Source of the DNA: Bacteroidaceae bacterium | Lineage (GTDB): Bacteria; Bacteroidota; Bacteroidia; Bacteroidales; Bacteroidaceae | Reading direction: 5' to 3' | NCBI GenBank assembly: GCA_017530735.1 | Contig: JAFXMB010000047.1 | Span: 1-47,743 of the forward strand | DNA length: 47,743 nucleotides | Shown here: positions 17,325 through 26,001 of the stretch, piece by piece | Layout: each line of letters starts with the position of its first letter | Numbering within the stretch: position 1 is the first letter of the stretch | Program-made: the position numbers and the translations under genes | Notes under the pieces: model-generated | What the model was told of the DNA's origin: nothing | The model's database searches: none | What the model saw: only the letters and a program-made list of their open reading frames with translations

Positions 17325-18595
17325 TCCTTGAACTTTTTGAAGATGACGCACGAGTTGTGTCCGCCGAATCCGAAAGTGTTGGACAGACCGGCGCGCACCT
17401 CTCTCTTCTGCGCCTTGTTGAAGGTGAAGTTCATACGGTAGTCAATCTGCTCGTCCTCATCACCCTCCTCGTGGTTGATGGTGGGCGGAACTATGTCGTT
17501 CTTGACGGCAAGCACAGTTGCGATTGCCTCAATGACTCCGGCACCGCCAAGCAGATGTCCTGTCATGGATTTGGTTGAACTCAGGTTCATGTCATAAACA
17601 TGATCACCGAACACGGCCTTGATGGCCTTGCACTCTGCGATGTCACCAAGAGGAGTGGATGTGCCGTGCATATTGATGTAGTCAATATCCTCGGGCTTCG
17701 TTCCTGCATCCTCAAGTGCCTCCTGCATTACACGTGTTGCACCGCGGCCCTCGGGCTCGGGAGCAGTCATATGGTATGCATCGGCTGTGGCACCCCATCC
17801 TGCAACTTCGGCATAGATCCTGGCACCGCGTGCTACAGCATGCTCGTACTCTTCAAGTACAAGTATACCGCCACCCTCACCGAGTACGAATCCGTCACGG
17901 CTTGCGCTCATGGGGCGTGAAGCAGTTTCAGGAGAGTCGTTACGGGTGGAGAGTGCGTGCATTACGCCGAATCCGGTTACGCCGCAGTCGCCCAGTGCTG
18001 CCTCGGCACCACCGGTTACTATGACGTTGGCCTTACCAAGGCGAATCATGTTCACGGCATCTATGATGGCGTGGGTACTTGATGCGCAGGCCGATGATGT
18101 GGCGTAGTTGGGTCCTCTGAGCTTGAACATGATTGATATCAGACCGGCTGCAATTGAACCCAGAATGCGTGGTACAAAGAACGGGGTTACCTTGAGTTCC
18201 TGACCAAGTTTCTTCTGTTCATGGATGGTATCTACACCCTCTTCGAAGGAATCCACACCGCCAATACCGAAACCAAGAATCACACCTATGCGGTCCAAAT
18301 TCTCGTTCTCAAGGTCAAGGGCTGAATCCTTGATTGCCTGAACAGCCGAAGCAATGGCAAAATGACTGTATTTGTCAAGCTTGCGGGCCTCCTTGCGGTC
18401 CATGAACTCAGAGATGTCAAAGTTCTTGACCTGACATCCGAATTTGACCTTGGTCTGTATGGCGTTTGTGTCAAAATTGGTAATGGGGCCGGCGCCGCTC
18501 ACACCTGCTATGGCATTCTCCCAGAATTCAGGGATAGAATTACCCAGAGGGTTGACGGTACCGAGTCCGGTTACGACAACTCTTTTAAGATCCAT
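17321..18595 (-). CDS. fabF: 3-oxoacyl-ACP synthase II
   Basis: Elongating condensing enzyme of fatty acid synthesis, joining malonyl-ACP to acyl-ACP. 424 residues with the thiolase fold: the nucleophile Cys170 in SSACASSTHA, the first His in NMHGTSTPLGD and the second in SMTGHLLGGAG. VVVTGLGTVNPLG is the usual N-terminus and GFGGHNSCVIFK the usual end. It lies 24 bases after acpP. Confidence 0.97.
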   Translation of the reverse strand: MDLKRVVVTGLGTVNPLGNSIPEFWENAIAGVSGAGPITNFDTNAIQTKVKFGCQVKNFDISEFMDRKEARKLDKYSHFAIASAVQAIKDSALDLENENLDRIGVILGFGIGGVDSFEEGVDTIHEQKKLGQELKVTPFFVPRILGSIAAGLISIMFKLRGPNYATSSACASSTHAIIDAVNMIRLGKANVIVTGGAEAALGDCGVTGFGVMHALSTRNDSPETASRPMSASRDGFVLGEGGGILVLEEYEHAVARGARIYAEVAGWGATADAYHMTAPEPEGRGATRVMQEALEDAGTKPEDIDYINMHGTSTPLGDIAECKAIKAVFGDHVYDMNLSSTKSMTGHLLGGAGVIEAIATVLAVKNDIVPPTINHEEGDEDEQIDYRMNFTFNKAQKREVRAGLSNTFGFGGHNSCVIFKKFKD

Positions 18596-18619
18596 CTTAT
18601 GCGAAAGAAGATTGCCTGA

Positions 18620-18865
18620 TTACTTTGTAGCTGCTGCGCTGATGAGCTCGATAGCCTCACCTACAGTTGTGATCTTCTCAGCCTGATCATCGGGAATTGA
18701 AATACCGAACTCCTTCTCGAACTCCATGATGAGCTCAACGGTATCCAGTGAATCTGCACCAAGATCAGCTGCGAAGCTTGCCTCGGGAGTAACCTCTGAT
18801 GCCTCAACACCAAGTTTGTCAACGATGATAGCCTGAACTCTCTCTGCAATCTGTGAATCTGCCAT
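18620..18865 (-). CDS. acpP: Acyl carrier protein
   Basis: 81-residue acidic protein with the phosphopantetheine attachment motif [12 protein letters not shown] (attachment Ser in DSL). It carries acyl chains for fatty acid synthesis. It is first in the acpP-fabF operon, with a good promoter upstream. Confidence 0.98.
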   Translation of the reverse strand: MADSQIAERVQAIIVDKLGVEASEVTPEASFAADLGADSLDTVELIMEFEKEFGISIPDDQAEKITTVGEAIELISAAATK

Positions 18866-18903
18866 AATTGTAAATTTTATGTATTAAAAAATGAATTTGG
18901 CTG

Positions 18904-18934
18904 CAAAGAAACCCATTTTCGGCAAGCGTTACAA
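18904..18934 (-). promoter_or_regulatory. Promoter of acpP
   Basis: Minus strand TTG (18934-18932), 20-base spacer, TTTCTTTG (18911-18904), one mismatch from TAnnTTTG. The leader would be about 33 bases. Confidence 0.6.
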
Positions 18935-19007
18935 GAATTGAAAAAATAAATCGGAGGTGCTATGCACAAACGCAATCAATGTGTGTAATGCTAATTAAAC
19001 CTAATCG

Positions 19008-19038
19008 TTGTCTATTCAGAAAAATACCGCTATTTTTG
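19008..19038 (+). promoter_or_regulatory. Promoter of the DUF4254 gene
   Basis: TTG (19008-19010), a 20-base spacer and TATTTTTG (19031-19038), an exact -7 element. It is divergent from the acpP promoter, with the ATG 28 bases further on. Confidence 0.7.
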
Positions 19039-19065
19039 CATCGTCTTTAAGAACACACTTGAATC

Positions 19066-19680
19066 ATGACATTCAGCCAGGAAAGTTTTGAGGTATTTGA
19101 ACGCTCAATCGCAGATTATCATAAGAAGGATAACGTGGATACTCCCATTGCCAACCCCTACAAGGAAAAAAGCATAGAGTTCTACCTTTACCTCAAGAAC
19201 TGGATTGATACGGTTCAGTGGCATCTGGAGGACATCATCCGTGATCCTGAGATTGATCCGGTAAAGGCTCTGGCCATCAAGCGCCGCATTGACCGTTCCA
19301 ATCAGGACCGTACTGACCTGGTAGAACTCATTGACAGTTATTTCCTGGAAAAGTTCAGTAAGGTTCAGACCCTTGCTGATGCAACAATAAACACAGAAAG
19401 CCCCGCGTGGGCTGTTGACCGCCTATCAATTCTGGCGCTCAAGATCTTCCACATGAAGATTGAGGCTGAACGTACGGATACGTCTGCTGAGCAGCAGCAG
19501 CGTTGCCGTGAGAAACTCTCTGTTCTTATGGAGCAGAAGAGAGACCTCTCAGGAGCAATAGACATGCTCCTGGACGATATGGCTGCAGGCCGTAAGTACA
19601 TGAAAGTATACAAGCAGATGAAAATGTACAACGACCCCTCACTCAACCCTGTTCTTTACGGACAGAATGGCTCCAAGTAA
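19066..19680 (+). CDS. DUF4254 domain protein
   Basis: 204 residues, predicted cytoplasmic and helical, with no signal or membrane segment. It matches the DUF4254 family in layout: FYLYLKNWIDTVQWHLEDIIRDP, AIKRRIDRSNQDRTDLVE, and the AGRKYMKVYKQMKMYNDPSLNP end. Biochemical function is not known to me. In Bacteroidota it is repeatedly found directly before a GT9 heptosyltransferase-like gene, as here (14-base overlap), which points to lipopolysaccharide or surface glycan synthesis. Confidence 0.85.
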   Translation: MTFSQESFEVFERSIADYHKKDNVDTPIANPYKEKSIEFYLYLKNWIDTVQWHLEDIIRDPEIDPVKALAIKRRIDRSNQDRTDLVELIDSYFLEKFSKVQTLADATINTESPAWAVDRLSILALKIFHMKIEAERTDTSAEQQQRCREKLSVLMEQKRDLSGAIDMLLDDMAAGRKYMKVYKQMKMYNDPSLNPVLYGQNGSK

Positions 19681-20710
19681 CCCCAAATACAAGAACATTC
19701 TCTTAATCCGCTTCTCTGCAATAGGAGACGTGGCTATGACCGTTCCGGTGTTGGAATCGGTCGCAAAGGCATATCCCGACAAGCATTTTACTATGCTTTC
19801 AAATGGCCGTTTTGCACCCTTCTTTGCCGGAATGCCGGAGAACGTGAGTTTTATAGGCGTGGACCTGAAGAAGGATTACCACGGTTTCGGCGCCATGCTA
19901 AAACTGTTCTTCCGGTTGAGGAAGCGTCATTTTGACGCTGTGGCTGACCTGCACGGGGTACTGCGTACAACCGCACTTTCCGTTTTTTACCGTCTTTTCT
20001 TTACCAGGGTGAGGCGTATTGACAAGGACCGTCGCTCACGCAAGCGTCTGACCCGCCTTAAGAACAAGGATCTGACTCCGCGTCTTACCTCTTTTGACCG
20101 CTACCGTCTGGTTCTTGAGAAACTGGGCTTTGTGTTTGACCTTAAGTTCCGTTCAATATTCGGCGATGGAAAGGCTGATTTGTCTGCAATAAAGAACATT
20201 GTAGGTGAGAAGGACTGCACATGGGTAGGCATTGCTCCATTTGCAGCACACAAGGGTAAGATTTATCCGTTGTATCTCATGGAGGATGTGGTTTCACAGA
20301 TAGACAGCGCCTGCCTGTGCCGTCAGTTTGTGTTTGCTTACGGCAAGGAACGCACGCTTGTTGAGGAGTGGGCTCAGAAATACCGTTCAGTCGAGATTAT
20401 AGATCCCCGTCTGGGCCTTGAAGGTGAACTTAAGCTTATAAGCAATATGGAGGTGATGCTTGCCATGGATTCTTCAAACATGCATCTGGCTTCTATCACC
20501 GCAACTCCGGTCGTTTCAGTCTGGGGTGCCACCCATCCCTATGCCGGATTCATGGGTTGGGGTCAGAAACCTGACGATTGCGTCCAACTGGACCTGCCGT
20601 GCCGTCCGTGCTCCATCTACGGCAAGAAAGAGTGCATATACGGTGATTACCGATGCATGACAGGCATCGATCCCGATAAGGTTTTCGTTAAGGTAAAGGC
20701 TTACCTTTAA
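19667..20710 (+). CDS. Glycosyltransferase family 9 (heptosyltransferase-like)
   Basis: 347 residues with the GT9 N-terminal Rossmann start ILLIRFSAIGDVAMTVPVL, VADLHGVLRT, WVGIAPFAAHKGKIYPLY and the C-terminal nucleotide-sugar site (AMDSSNMHLASITATPVVSVWGATHP). It likely adds a heptose or similar sugar to lipid A-core on the cytoplasmic face of the inner membrane. C-terminal cysteines (CRPCSIYGKKECIYGDYRC) are as in many GT9 proteins. It overlaps DUF4254 upstream and shares a TTAA stop with wbqC-like downstream. Confidence 0.93.
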   Translation: MAPSNPKYKNILLIRFSAIGDVAMTVPVLESVAKAYPDKHFTMLSNGRFAPFFAGMPENVSFIGVDLKKDYHGFGAMLKLFFRLRKRHFDAVADLHGVLRTTALSVFYRLFFTRVRRIDKDRRSRKRLTRLKNKDLTPRLTSFDRYRLVLEKLGFVFDLKFRSIFGDGKADLSAIKNIVGEKDCTWVGIAPFAAHKGKIYPLYLMEDVVSQIDSACLCRQFVFAYGKERTLVEEWAQKYRSVEIIDPRLGLEGELKLISNMEVMLAMDSSNMHLASITATPVVSVWGATHPYAGFMGWGQKPDDCVQLDLPCRPCSIYGKKECIYGDYRCMTGIDPDKVFVKVKAYL

Positions 20711-20715
20711 AGGTA
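20702..20715. repeat. 14-bp perfect palindrome at converging stop codons
   Basis: TACCTTTAAAGGTA is fully self-complementary. Its centre TTAA gives the TAA stop of both the GT9 gene (plus) and the wbqC-like gene (minus). There is no T-run beyond the gene sequence itself. It may be a weak bidirectional transcription end signal or a coincidence of overlapping stops. Confidence 0.6.
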
Positions 20716-21309
20716 GAGCGGGAACTCCGGTCCCATGTTGAACAGCAGGTCAACGGCACTCAGGTTGGCCAGAAATCCGTACTTCTGTCTGAATACCTGC
20801 CAATAGGGGCGGCAAGCCTGGGGCTCATGCTGGCCCGGGTTGACCAACTGTCTCAAATCCAGAATGTTTTGCTCCTTTTTACCGTATGATTCCGTAAGGT
20901 TTACCGCTTTGTCCATACCTGCCAGTTTCAGGATGAGCAGGGTCAGTTCAGTGTTGAAGTCAACCAGGAACTCATACTTCTTTTCAAAGAAAGGACGGAA
21001 ATCATCCTGATAATACATAAAGAACGGGCTGTTCATGTAGGCCGATTCAAGGGCGTTCCAGTGCTGGCGACGCCATTCACCGTGGTCGCTTATGCGGACA
21101 TCCTTCATGAGTTGTTTGGGTGTCGTTCCCTTGACTATGGGCACGGTGAGAGACTGTACCCCGGCTGCCGTGGCAATCCTGCAGCGGTTGCGGTAGGTCT
21201 GCTTGCAATAGTTGTCATACTGCTCTATAAGAACATCACCGCCACTGTTGATGGCGGTGAAGAAACTTACGGGTGGCAGGTATGCCGAACTGAGCAGAAC
21301 TGTATTCAT
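20707..21309 (-). CDS. WbqC-like family protein
   Basis: 200 residues resembling the WbqC family, found in surface polysaccharide loci and poorly characterised. Typical parts are the N-terminus VLLSSAYLPPVSFF, YCKQTYRNRCRIATAAGVQSLTVPI, and HWNALESAYMNSPFFMYY. It abuts lepB (its ATG overlaps the lepB stop at 21309) and is the last gene of the small protein-dapB-lepB-wbqC run. Confidence 0.85.
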   Translation of the reverse strand: MNTVLLSSAYLPPVSFFTAINSGGDVLIEQYDNYCKQTYRNRCRIATAAGVQSLTVPIVKGTTPKQLMKDVRISDHGEWRRQHWNALESAYMNSPFFMYYQDDFRPFFEKKYEFLVDFNTELTLLILKLAGMDKAVNLTESYGKKEQNILDLRQLVNPGQHEPQACRPYWQVFRQKYGFLANLSAVDLLFNMGPEFPLYL

Positions 21310-22760
21310 CAGTTGTATTTCTTGACTGCACGGAACATGCGGTTCCAGCGGATCTTTCCCTTCTGTCCCCAGTTCTTGTCTTTGTCAAGTGAGAGCCAGA
21401 TGAATACCGGGCGGCCCACTATGTGATCCTCGGGTACAAAACCCCAGAACCGTGAATCGGCACTGTTCTGACGGTTATCGCCCATCATCCAGTAGTAGTC
21501 CATCTTAAAGGTGTAACTGGTTGCCTTCCGGCCGTTGATGAGAATGGTTCCGTCACGCTCTACCTTGAGGTCGTTGCCTTCATAGATCTTTATGATACGC
21601 TCGTAGAAGGGCAGGTTCTCAAGACTGATGTCAAGTGTGGCACCCTTGGCAGGAATCCATATCGGACCGTAATTATCAATGGTCCATTTGGTGTTCTTGT
21701 TCTGCGGGAACAGCCACTCGGACTCCTCTACTGTTGGTATGTAAGGTCTGATGTCACTTACTATTCCGGTCTGGCCGGCGAGCAGTTCCTTTGCCTCCTG
21801 AGTAAGGGGGAAGATATGGGTTCCGGCCTTGTTATGCTGAGCGTCCAGATCGTCCAGGGTCAGGTGCAGTTTCTCCCTGAGTGATTCAGGTATGGGACGC
21901 TGCAGGGTGACAATATAGTTGGTCTGCACTTCATCAGGCTGCTTGTTCTGGACTCCGTCCAGCCAGATTATGCCGTCTTTTATCTCAAGTGTCTGACCGG
22001 GCAGTCCTACGCAGCGTTTTACGTAGTTTTCGCGACGGTCAACCGGGCGTGATAATATCTTGCCGAAAACATCCTCATTCTGAAGTACCTCCTGGCGGCC
22101 AACCTTGTAGTAGAAGTCATAGACACGGCGTTGATCAAGTGTTGAGAGACTGTCTAACTCTATCTCCTTGCACTTGCTCTTGCCCAGCGGATAGACTATC
22201 ATACCGTAATAGTCAGCGCTTGACCACTTAGGGTTGGAAACCAGGGTGTCGCCTGAAGGATAGTTGAAAACGACAATCTCATTGAGTTTGATCTTGCCGA
22301 ATCCCTTGATGCGCTCATAAGGCCACTGAGGTTTTTCAAAGTAACTCTTGGTTCCGCCCGGGAACTGGTTCTGGGTGAGCGGCATGGTGAGCGGAGTCAT
22401 GGGCTTGCGGGGACCGTATGCTACCTTGCTTACGTAGAGATGGTCACCTACCAGAAGTGACTTTTCAAGTGATGAAGAGGGGATGGCGTAGTTCTGGAAC
22501 AGGTAGATGTTCACAAAGTAGACTGCAACCAATGCAAATACTATTGCATCTACCCAGTCCATGATCTGATACAGGCTCTTGTTCTTGACGTTTTTCCACC
22601 ATTTCCATTTTATGATATGGGTGGTTAAGGCATCAAATATGAACGGGATGAGTATTATTCCCATCCAGCTTCTGACCCAAATCAGGAATAGGATATAGAG
22701 AGCCAGGTATATGCCTGCCTTGATCCATTCCTTTTTTGTGATTTCGCCAATCTTTTTCAT
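21309..22760 (-). CDS. lepB: Signal peptidase I (large Bacteroidales form)
   Basis: 483 residues. Two or three membrane helices occupy residues ~15-90. The catalytic Ser is at 97 in YAIPSSSLEKSLLVGDHL, and the general-base Lys is in ENYVKRCVGLPGQ. The C-terminal MMGDNRQNSADSRFWGFVP is the conserved box E. Large insertions (about residues 110-300) are usual for the Bacteroidales form. It removes signal peptides on the periplasmic face of the inner membrane. It is nine bases after dapB. Confidence 0.95.
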   Translation of the reverse strand: MKKIGEITKKEWIKAGIYLALYILFLIWVRSWMGIILIPFIFDALTTHIIKWKWWKNVKNKSLYQIMDWVDAIVFALVAVYFVNIYLFQNYAIPSSSLEKSLLVGDHLYVSKVAYGPRKPMTPLTMPLTQNQFPGGTKSYFEKPQWPYERIKGFGKIKLNEIVVFNYPSGDTLVSNPKWSSADYYGMIVYPLGKSKCKEIELDSLSTLDQRRVYDFYYKVGRQEVLQNEDVFGKILSRPVDRRENYVKRCVGLPGQTLEIKDGIIWLDGVQNKQPDEVQTNYIVTLQRPIPESLREKLHLTLDDLDAQHNKAGTHIFPLTQEAKELLAGQTGIVSDIRPYIPTVEESEWLFPQNKNTKWTIDNYGPIWIPAKGATLDISLENLPFYERIIKIYEGNDLKVERDGTILINGRKATSYTFKMDYYWMMGDNRQNSADSRFWGFVPEDHIVGRPVFIWLSLDKDKNWGQKGKIRWNRMFRAVKKYN

Positions 22761-22769
22761 CGTGGGTTT

Positions 22770-23531
22770 TTATGAGAGTGAATTCATCAGGTCATCCATG
22801 CAGAGGAATCCCTTCTTATCAGCAGTGAATTCGGCTGCAAGCACTGCGCCCAGGGCCAGACCGCTGCGGTCCTTTGCAAAATGGATAATCTTTATGAAAT
22901 CAGCACTTGAATCATATGTGATCTCGTGGATACCGGCAATTTCACCTTCACGGATGGAGTCGATACGTATGTCAGACGGATTGTAATCTGTTGATCCGGT
23001 TACGGTTCCGTCGGCATTGAGTACTGTGCCCTTGCTCCAGCCGGTCTTGCGGTCCAGTTGTGAGATGATACCCTCGGCCAGTGTGATAGCTGTGCCGCTG
23101 GGAGCATCCAGCTTGTGGATATGGTGGGTTTCGGACATGCGTACCTCATACATGGGATAGCCGTTCATAAGCTTGGCCAGATAGCTGTTTACCTTTGAAA
23201 ACAGAGCCACACCGATGCTGAAGTTGCTTGACCAGAACAGGGTGTTGGCTCCGTCCTTGCAGAGATCCTTCATCTCGTCACGGTGCTGTTCCATCCATCC
23301 GGTACTTCCGCTTACAACCTTTACTCCGGCCTTGAAGCATTTCTGAATGTTTCCGTAAGCCTGGGTGGGGGCGGTGAACTCAATTGCCACATCGGCGGTC
23401 TTGAACTCAGGGCTGTCAAAATCCTGAGGGTTGTCGATGTCTATCTTGCATACTATCTGATGGCCGCGGGACAGAGCAATCTTCTCTATCTCATGGCCCA
23501 TCTTGCCATAACCTATAAGTGCTATCTTCAT
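22770..23531 (-). CDS. dapB: 4-hydroxy-tetrahydrodipicolinate reductase
   Basis: Lysine and diaminopimelate biosynthesis. 253 residues with the NAD(P) site MKIALIGYGKMGHEIE, SSNFSIGVALF, the catalytic ETHHIHKLDAPSGTA and the C-terminal RSGLALGAVLAAEF. It follows the small periplasmic protein by 12 bases and precedes lepB. Confidence 0.96.
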   Translation of the reverse strand: MKIALIGYGKMGHEIEKIALSRGHQIVCKIDIDNPQDFDSPEFKTADVAIEFTAPTQAYGNIQKCFKAGVKVVSGSTGWMEQHRDEMKDLCKDGANTLFWSSNFSIGVALFSKVNSYLAKLMNGYPMYEVRMSETHHIHKLDAPSGTAITLAEGIISQLDRKTGWSKGTVLNADGTVTGSTDYNPSDIRIDSIREGEIAGIHEITYDSSADFIKIIHFAKDRSGLALGAVLAAEFTADKKGFLCMDDLMNSLS

Positions 23532-23543
23532 GTTAAGGGTTTA

Positions 23544-24092
23544 TTAGAACATACTCTGGGTGTTCTCCTGAACGTGCTGGAGTATGCTGCTGAATTTATT
23601 GTCAAGTGTTGTTGCCGAAAGTGTCTTCCAGACCTCGTACTGCTCAGGCTCAAGTGCTTTCTTGTAGCGTTTGTCATATTTGGCTATGATCTGGTCATAG
23701 GTCTTTCTGGCGGCGGCGGTATCAAACTGTACGTTTGTGTTCTGGGCAGCCATGGCGTTGCCGCGGAATCCTCCGTTCTGCATCATCTGGAACTCTCTTA
23801 CTGACATCTGCAGGTTGCGGCAGATCTCCTCAAACTCCTGTGCATAGAGTTTGATCATCTTGTCAAACTGCTTCTCTGTAAGGTCCAGACGACCGGCTAC
23901 ATCCTGTATCTTGGCGTCTGCGATAGAGTCTGATTCCAACTCATAGAATGGTTTCTGCATTCCTCCCATGGGAGCTCCCATAGGACGACCACCCATAGGA
24001 CGGCCACCACCCATAGGACGTCCGCCCATAGGCTGTGCTGATGCAATAACTGCAACAAGGCATGCTGCGATTGTAAAAAGAAATTTCTTCAT
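23544..24092 (-). CDS. Small secreted protein with Gly-rich repeat and LTxxQ-like helical body
   Basis: 182 residues. The signal peptide MKKFLFTIAACLVAVIASA is followed by a mature N-terminal Gln. Residues 20-45 are a tandem repeat of RPMGG/GGRPMG units, visible in DNA as repeated CCATAGGACG-like blocks. Residues ~55-175 are helical, with DLTEKQFDKMIKLYAQEFEEI and LEPEQYEVWKTL, resembling the LTxxQ helices of periplasmic Spy/CpxP-like proteins. Function is unknown. It is cotranscribed with dapB and lepB. A promoter element lies within the upstream hairpin. Confidence 0.75.
   Translation of the reverse strand: MKKFLFTIAACLVAVIASAQPMGGRPMGGGRPMGGRPMGAPMGGMQKPFYELESDSIADAKIQDVAGRLDLTEKQFDKMIKLYAQEFEEICRNLQMSVREFQMMQNGGFRGNAMAAQNTNVQFDTAAARKTYDQIIAKYDKRYKKALEPEQYEVWKTLSATTLDNKFSSILQHVQENTQSMF
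23958..24035 (-). repeat. Coding tandem repeat (GRPMG units)
   Basis: A short in-frame repeat encoding five copies of PMGG/PMGA with intervening Gly-Arg, at residues 20-45 of the small secreted protein. The DNA units are imperfect and about 12-15 bases long. Confidence 0.8.
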
Positions 24093-24132
24093 TGTTTCGT
24101 GTTAAAAATATTTGGTAGTAAAAGCTTTAAAG

Positions 24133-24163
24133 CAAAGATACTCTTTCCAGTTATGCGCCGGAA
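24133..24163 (-). promoter_or_regulatory. Promoter of the small secreted protein operon, inside the pckA terminator
   Basis: Minus strand TATCTTTG (24140-24133) is an exact -7 element. TTTC, a near -33 box, lies 20 bases upstream (from 24164). Both lie in the two arms of the pckA terminator hairpin. The leader is about 35 bases. Confidence 0.55.
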
Positions 24164-24172
24164 AGAGTATCT
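24136..24172 (-). terminator. Intrinsic terminator after pckA
   Basis: AGATACTCTTTCC and GGAAAGAGTATCT form a perfect 13-bp stem with an 11-base loop. On the minus strand it is followed by a loose T-rich stretch (TTGCTTTAAAGCTTTT). The stem begins 23 bases after the pckA stop. Confidence 0.7.
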
Positions 24173-24194
24173 CTAATATGTAAAGATCTAAAGA

Positions 24195-25808
24195 TTAGAG
24201 CTTCGGTCCAGCAGCAACAAGTGCCTTACCGGCCTCATTACCCTCATACTTCTTGAAGTTCTTGATGAAGCGGCCAGCCAGATCCTTAGCCTTCTCCTCC
24301 CACTCTGAAGCGTTAGCGTAAGTGTCGCGAGGATCAAGGATTGCGGGATTTACGTTAGGCAGAGCTGTGGGAACCTCAAAGTCAAAGTACGGGATCTTCT
24401 TGGTCTCAGCCTTCAGGATGCTGCCATCCAGAATAGCGTCGATGATACCACGTGTATCAGGAATTGAGATACGCTTGCCGGTTCCGTTCCAACCGGTGTT
24501 AACCAGGTAAGCCTTGGCACCGCTCTTCTCCATCTTCTTAACCAGCTCCTCGGCATACTTTGTAGGATGCAGCTCCAGGAATGCCTGGCCGAAGCAAGCT
24601 GAGAATGTGGGAGTGGGCTCAGTGATACCACGCTCGGTACCAGCCAGCTTAGCGGTGAAACCTGACAGGAAGTAGTACTTGGTCTGCTCGGGAGTCAGGA
24701 TTGATACGGGAGGCAGTACGCCGAATGCATCGGCTGACAGGAAGATAACGTTCTTAGCGTCAGGACCGGCACTCTTGCCGTTTACCTTCTGAGCGATCTT
24801 CTCGATGTGGTCGATAGGATATGATACGCGGGTGTTCTCGGTAACGCTCTTGTCAGCGAAATCGATCTTACCGTTCTTGTCAACTGTTACGTTCTCCAGC
24901 AGAGCGTTGCGCTTGATGGCACCGTAGATGTCGGGCTCGTTCTCCTTGCTCAGGTTGATAACCTTAGCGTAGCAGCCGCCCTCGAGGTTGAATACGCCCT
25001 CATCGTCCCATCCGTGCTCGTCATCACCGATAAGGAGACGCTTGGGATCAGTTGAAAGGGTGGTCTTACCTGTACCTGACAGACCGAAGAATATAGCGGT
25101 GTTCTTACCCTGCATATCAGTGTTTGCTGAGCAGTGCATTGAAGCGATGCCCTGCAGAGGCAGGTAGTAGTTCTGCATTGAGAACATACCCTTTTTCATC
25201 TCACCACCGTACCAGGTGTTGATGATAACCTGCTGACGTGACTTGGTGTTGAAAGCAACGCAAGTATCTGAGTTCAGACCCAGCTCCTTGTAGTTCTCAA
25301 CCTTAGCCTTGCTGGCGTTGAAGATAACAAAGTTGGGCTGGAACTTCTCAAGCTCCTCTGCTGAAGGCTGGATGAACATGTTCTTGATGAAGTGAGCCTG
25401 CCATGCAACCTCAACGATAAAACGTACTGCAAGACGGGTAGCCTCGTTAGCGCCGCAGAAAGCGTCAACTACATAAAGCTCCTTGTTTGAAAGCTCCTTG
25501 ATGGCAATCTCCTTAACCTTTGCCCAGATCTCCTCTGACATGGGGTGGTTATCGTTCTTGTACTCATCAGAGGTCCACCATACGTTGTTGTGACTCTCGT
25601 CGTTGTCAACAATGTACTTGTCCTTAGGAGAACGACCGGTAAATACGCCAGTCATTACGTTAACTGCGCCAAGCTCAGTCTCCTGACCCTTGTCATAACC
25701 GGTCAGACCAGCCTTGGTCTCCTCTTTGAACAGTTCCTCATAAGAAGGATTGTGTGCAATCACGGTTGAACCGTTGATTCCGTACACGCTTAAATCGATT
25801 TTTGCCAT
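24195..25808 (-). CDS. pckA: Phosphoenolpyruvate carboxykinase (ATP)
   Basis: 537 residues, cytoplasmic. It carries the kinase-1a P-loop [14 protein letters not shown], the metal-binding [19 protein letters not shown], and PEPCK residues in [13 protein letters not shown] and [13 protein letters not shown]. In succinate- or propionate-forming Bacteroidales the enzyme runs toward oxaloacetate, making ATP. It is monocistronic, with a hairpin at the 5' end of its message and a strong terminator. Codon choice is strongly biased, consistent with high expression. Confidence 0.98.
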   Translation of the reverse strand: MAKIDLSVYGINGSTVIAHNPSYEELFKEETKAGLTGYDKGQETELGAVNVMTGVFTGRSPKDKYIVDNDESHNNVWWTSDEYKNDNHPMSEEIWAKVKEIAIKELSNKELYVVDAFCGANEATRLAVRFIVEVAWQAHFIKNMFIQPSAEELEKFQPNFVIFNASKAKVENYKELGLNSDTCVAFNTKSRQQVIINTWYGGEMKKGMFSMQNYYLPLQGIASMHCSANTDMQGKNTAIFFGLSGTGKTTLSTDPKRLLIGDDEHGWDDEGVFNLEGGCYAKVINLSKENEPDIYGAIKRNALLENVTVDKNGKIDFADKSVTENTRVSYPIDHIEKIAQKVNGKSAGPDAKNVIFLSADAFGVLPPVSILTPEQTKYYFLSGFTAKLAGTERGITEPTPTFSACFGQAFLELHPTKYAEELVKKMEKSGAKAYLVNTGWNGTGKRISIPDTRGIIDAILDGSILKAETKKIPYFDFEVPTALPNVNPAILDPRDTYANASEWEEKAKDLAGRFIKNFKKYEGNEAGKALVAAGPKL

Positions 25809-25847
25809 TGTTTTTATAGTTTGATTGTTACTAAACTCTCAATTTTA

Positions 25848-25894
25848 TAGCCGGTTTCAAAGGGCTTATTCAAAGCACCCTTGTAAACCGGCTA
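25848..25894 (-). promoter_or_regulatory. Hairpin at the extreme 5' end of the pckA message
   Basis: TAGCCGGTTT (25848-25857) pairs with AAACCGGCTA (25885-25894). After a 2-base mismatch, AAGGG (25860-25864) pairs with CCCTT (25878-25882), leaving a 13-base loop. On the minus strand this begins directly after the TACTTTTG promoter element, so the transcript would start in its first arm. A stability or control element is likely. It matches no riboswitch I recognise. Confidence 0.65.
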
Positions 25895-25902
25895 CAAAAG
25901 TA
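25895..25902 (-). promoter_or_regulatory. Promoter -7 element of pckA
   Basis: Minus strand TACTTTTG, exact TAnnTTTG, touching the 5' hairpin. The -33 box is weak (TTC at a 20-base spacing). The leader is about 80 bases. Confidence 0.6.
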
Positions 25903-26001
25903 ACTCCTTTTTGAGGGATAGAGAAATCAAAAAAGCGTTTTTACTCGTGCGCGCACATTATTTAATATTTTGTAACAAAACTGCTTTCTTGAGATAGCAA
26001 T

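Noticed and set aside
23958..24035. Short repeats considered as a CRISPR-like array
   Set aside because: The units are in frame, imperfect, 12-15 bases long and have no spacers. They encode a Gly-rich protein segment.
25848..25894. Hairpin considered as a terminator
   Set aside because: No T-run follows on either strand, and it lies immediately downstream of the pckA promoter rather than after a gene.
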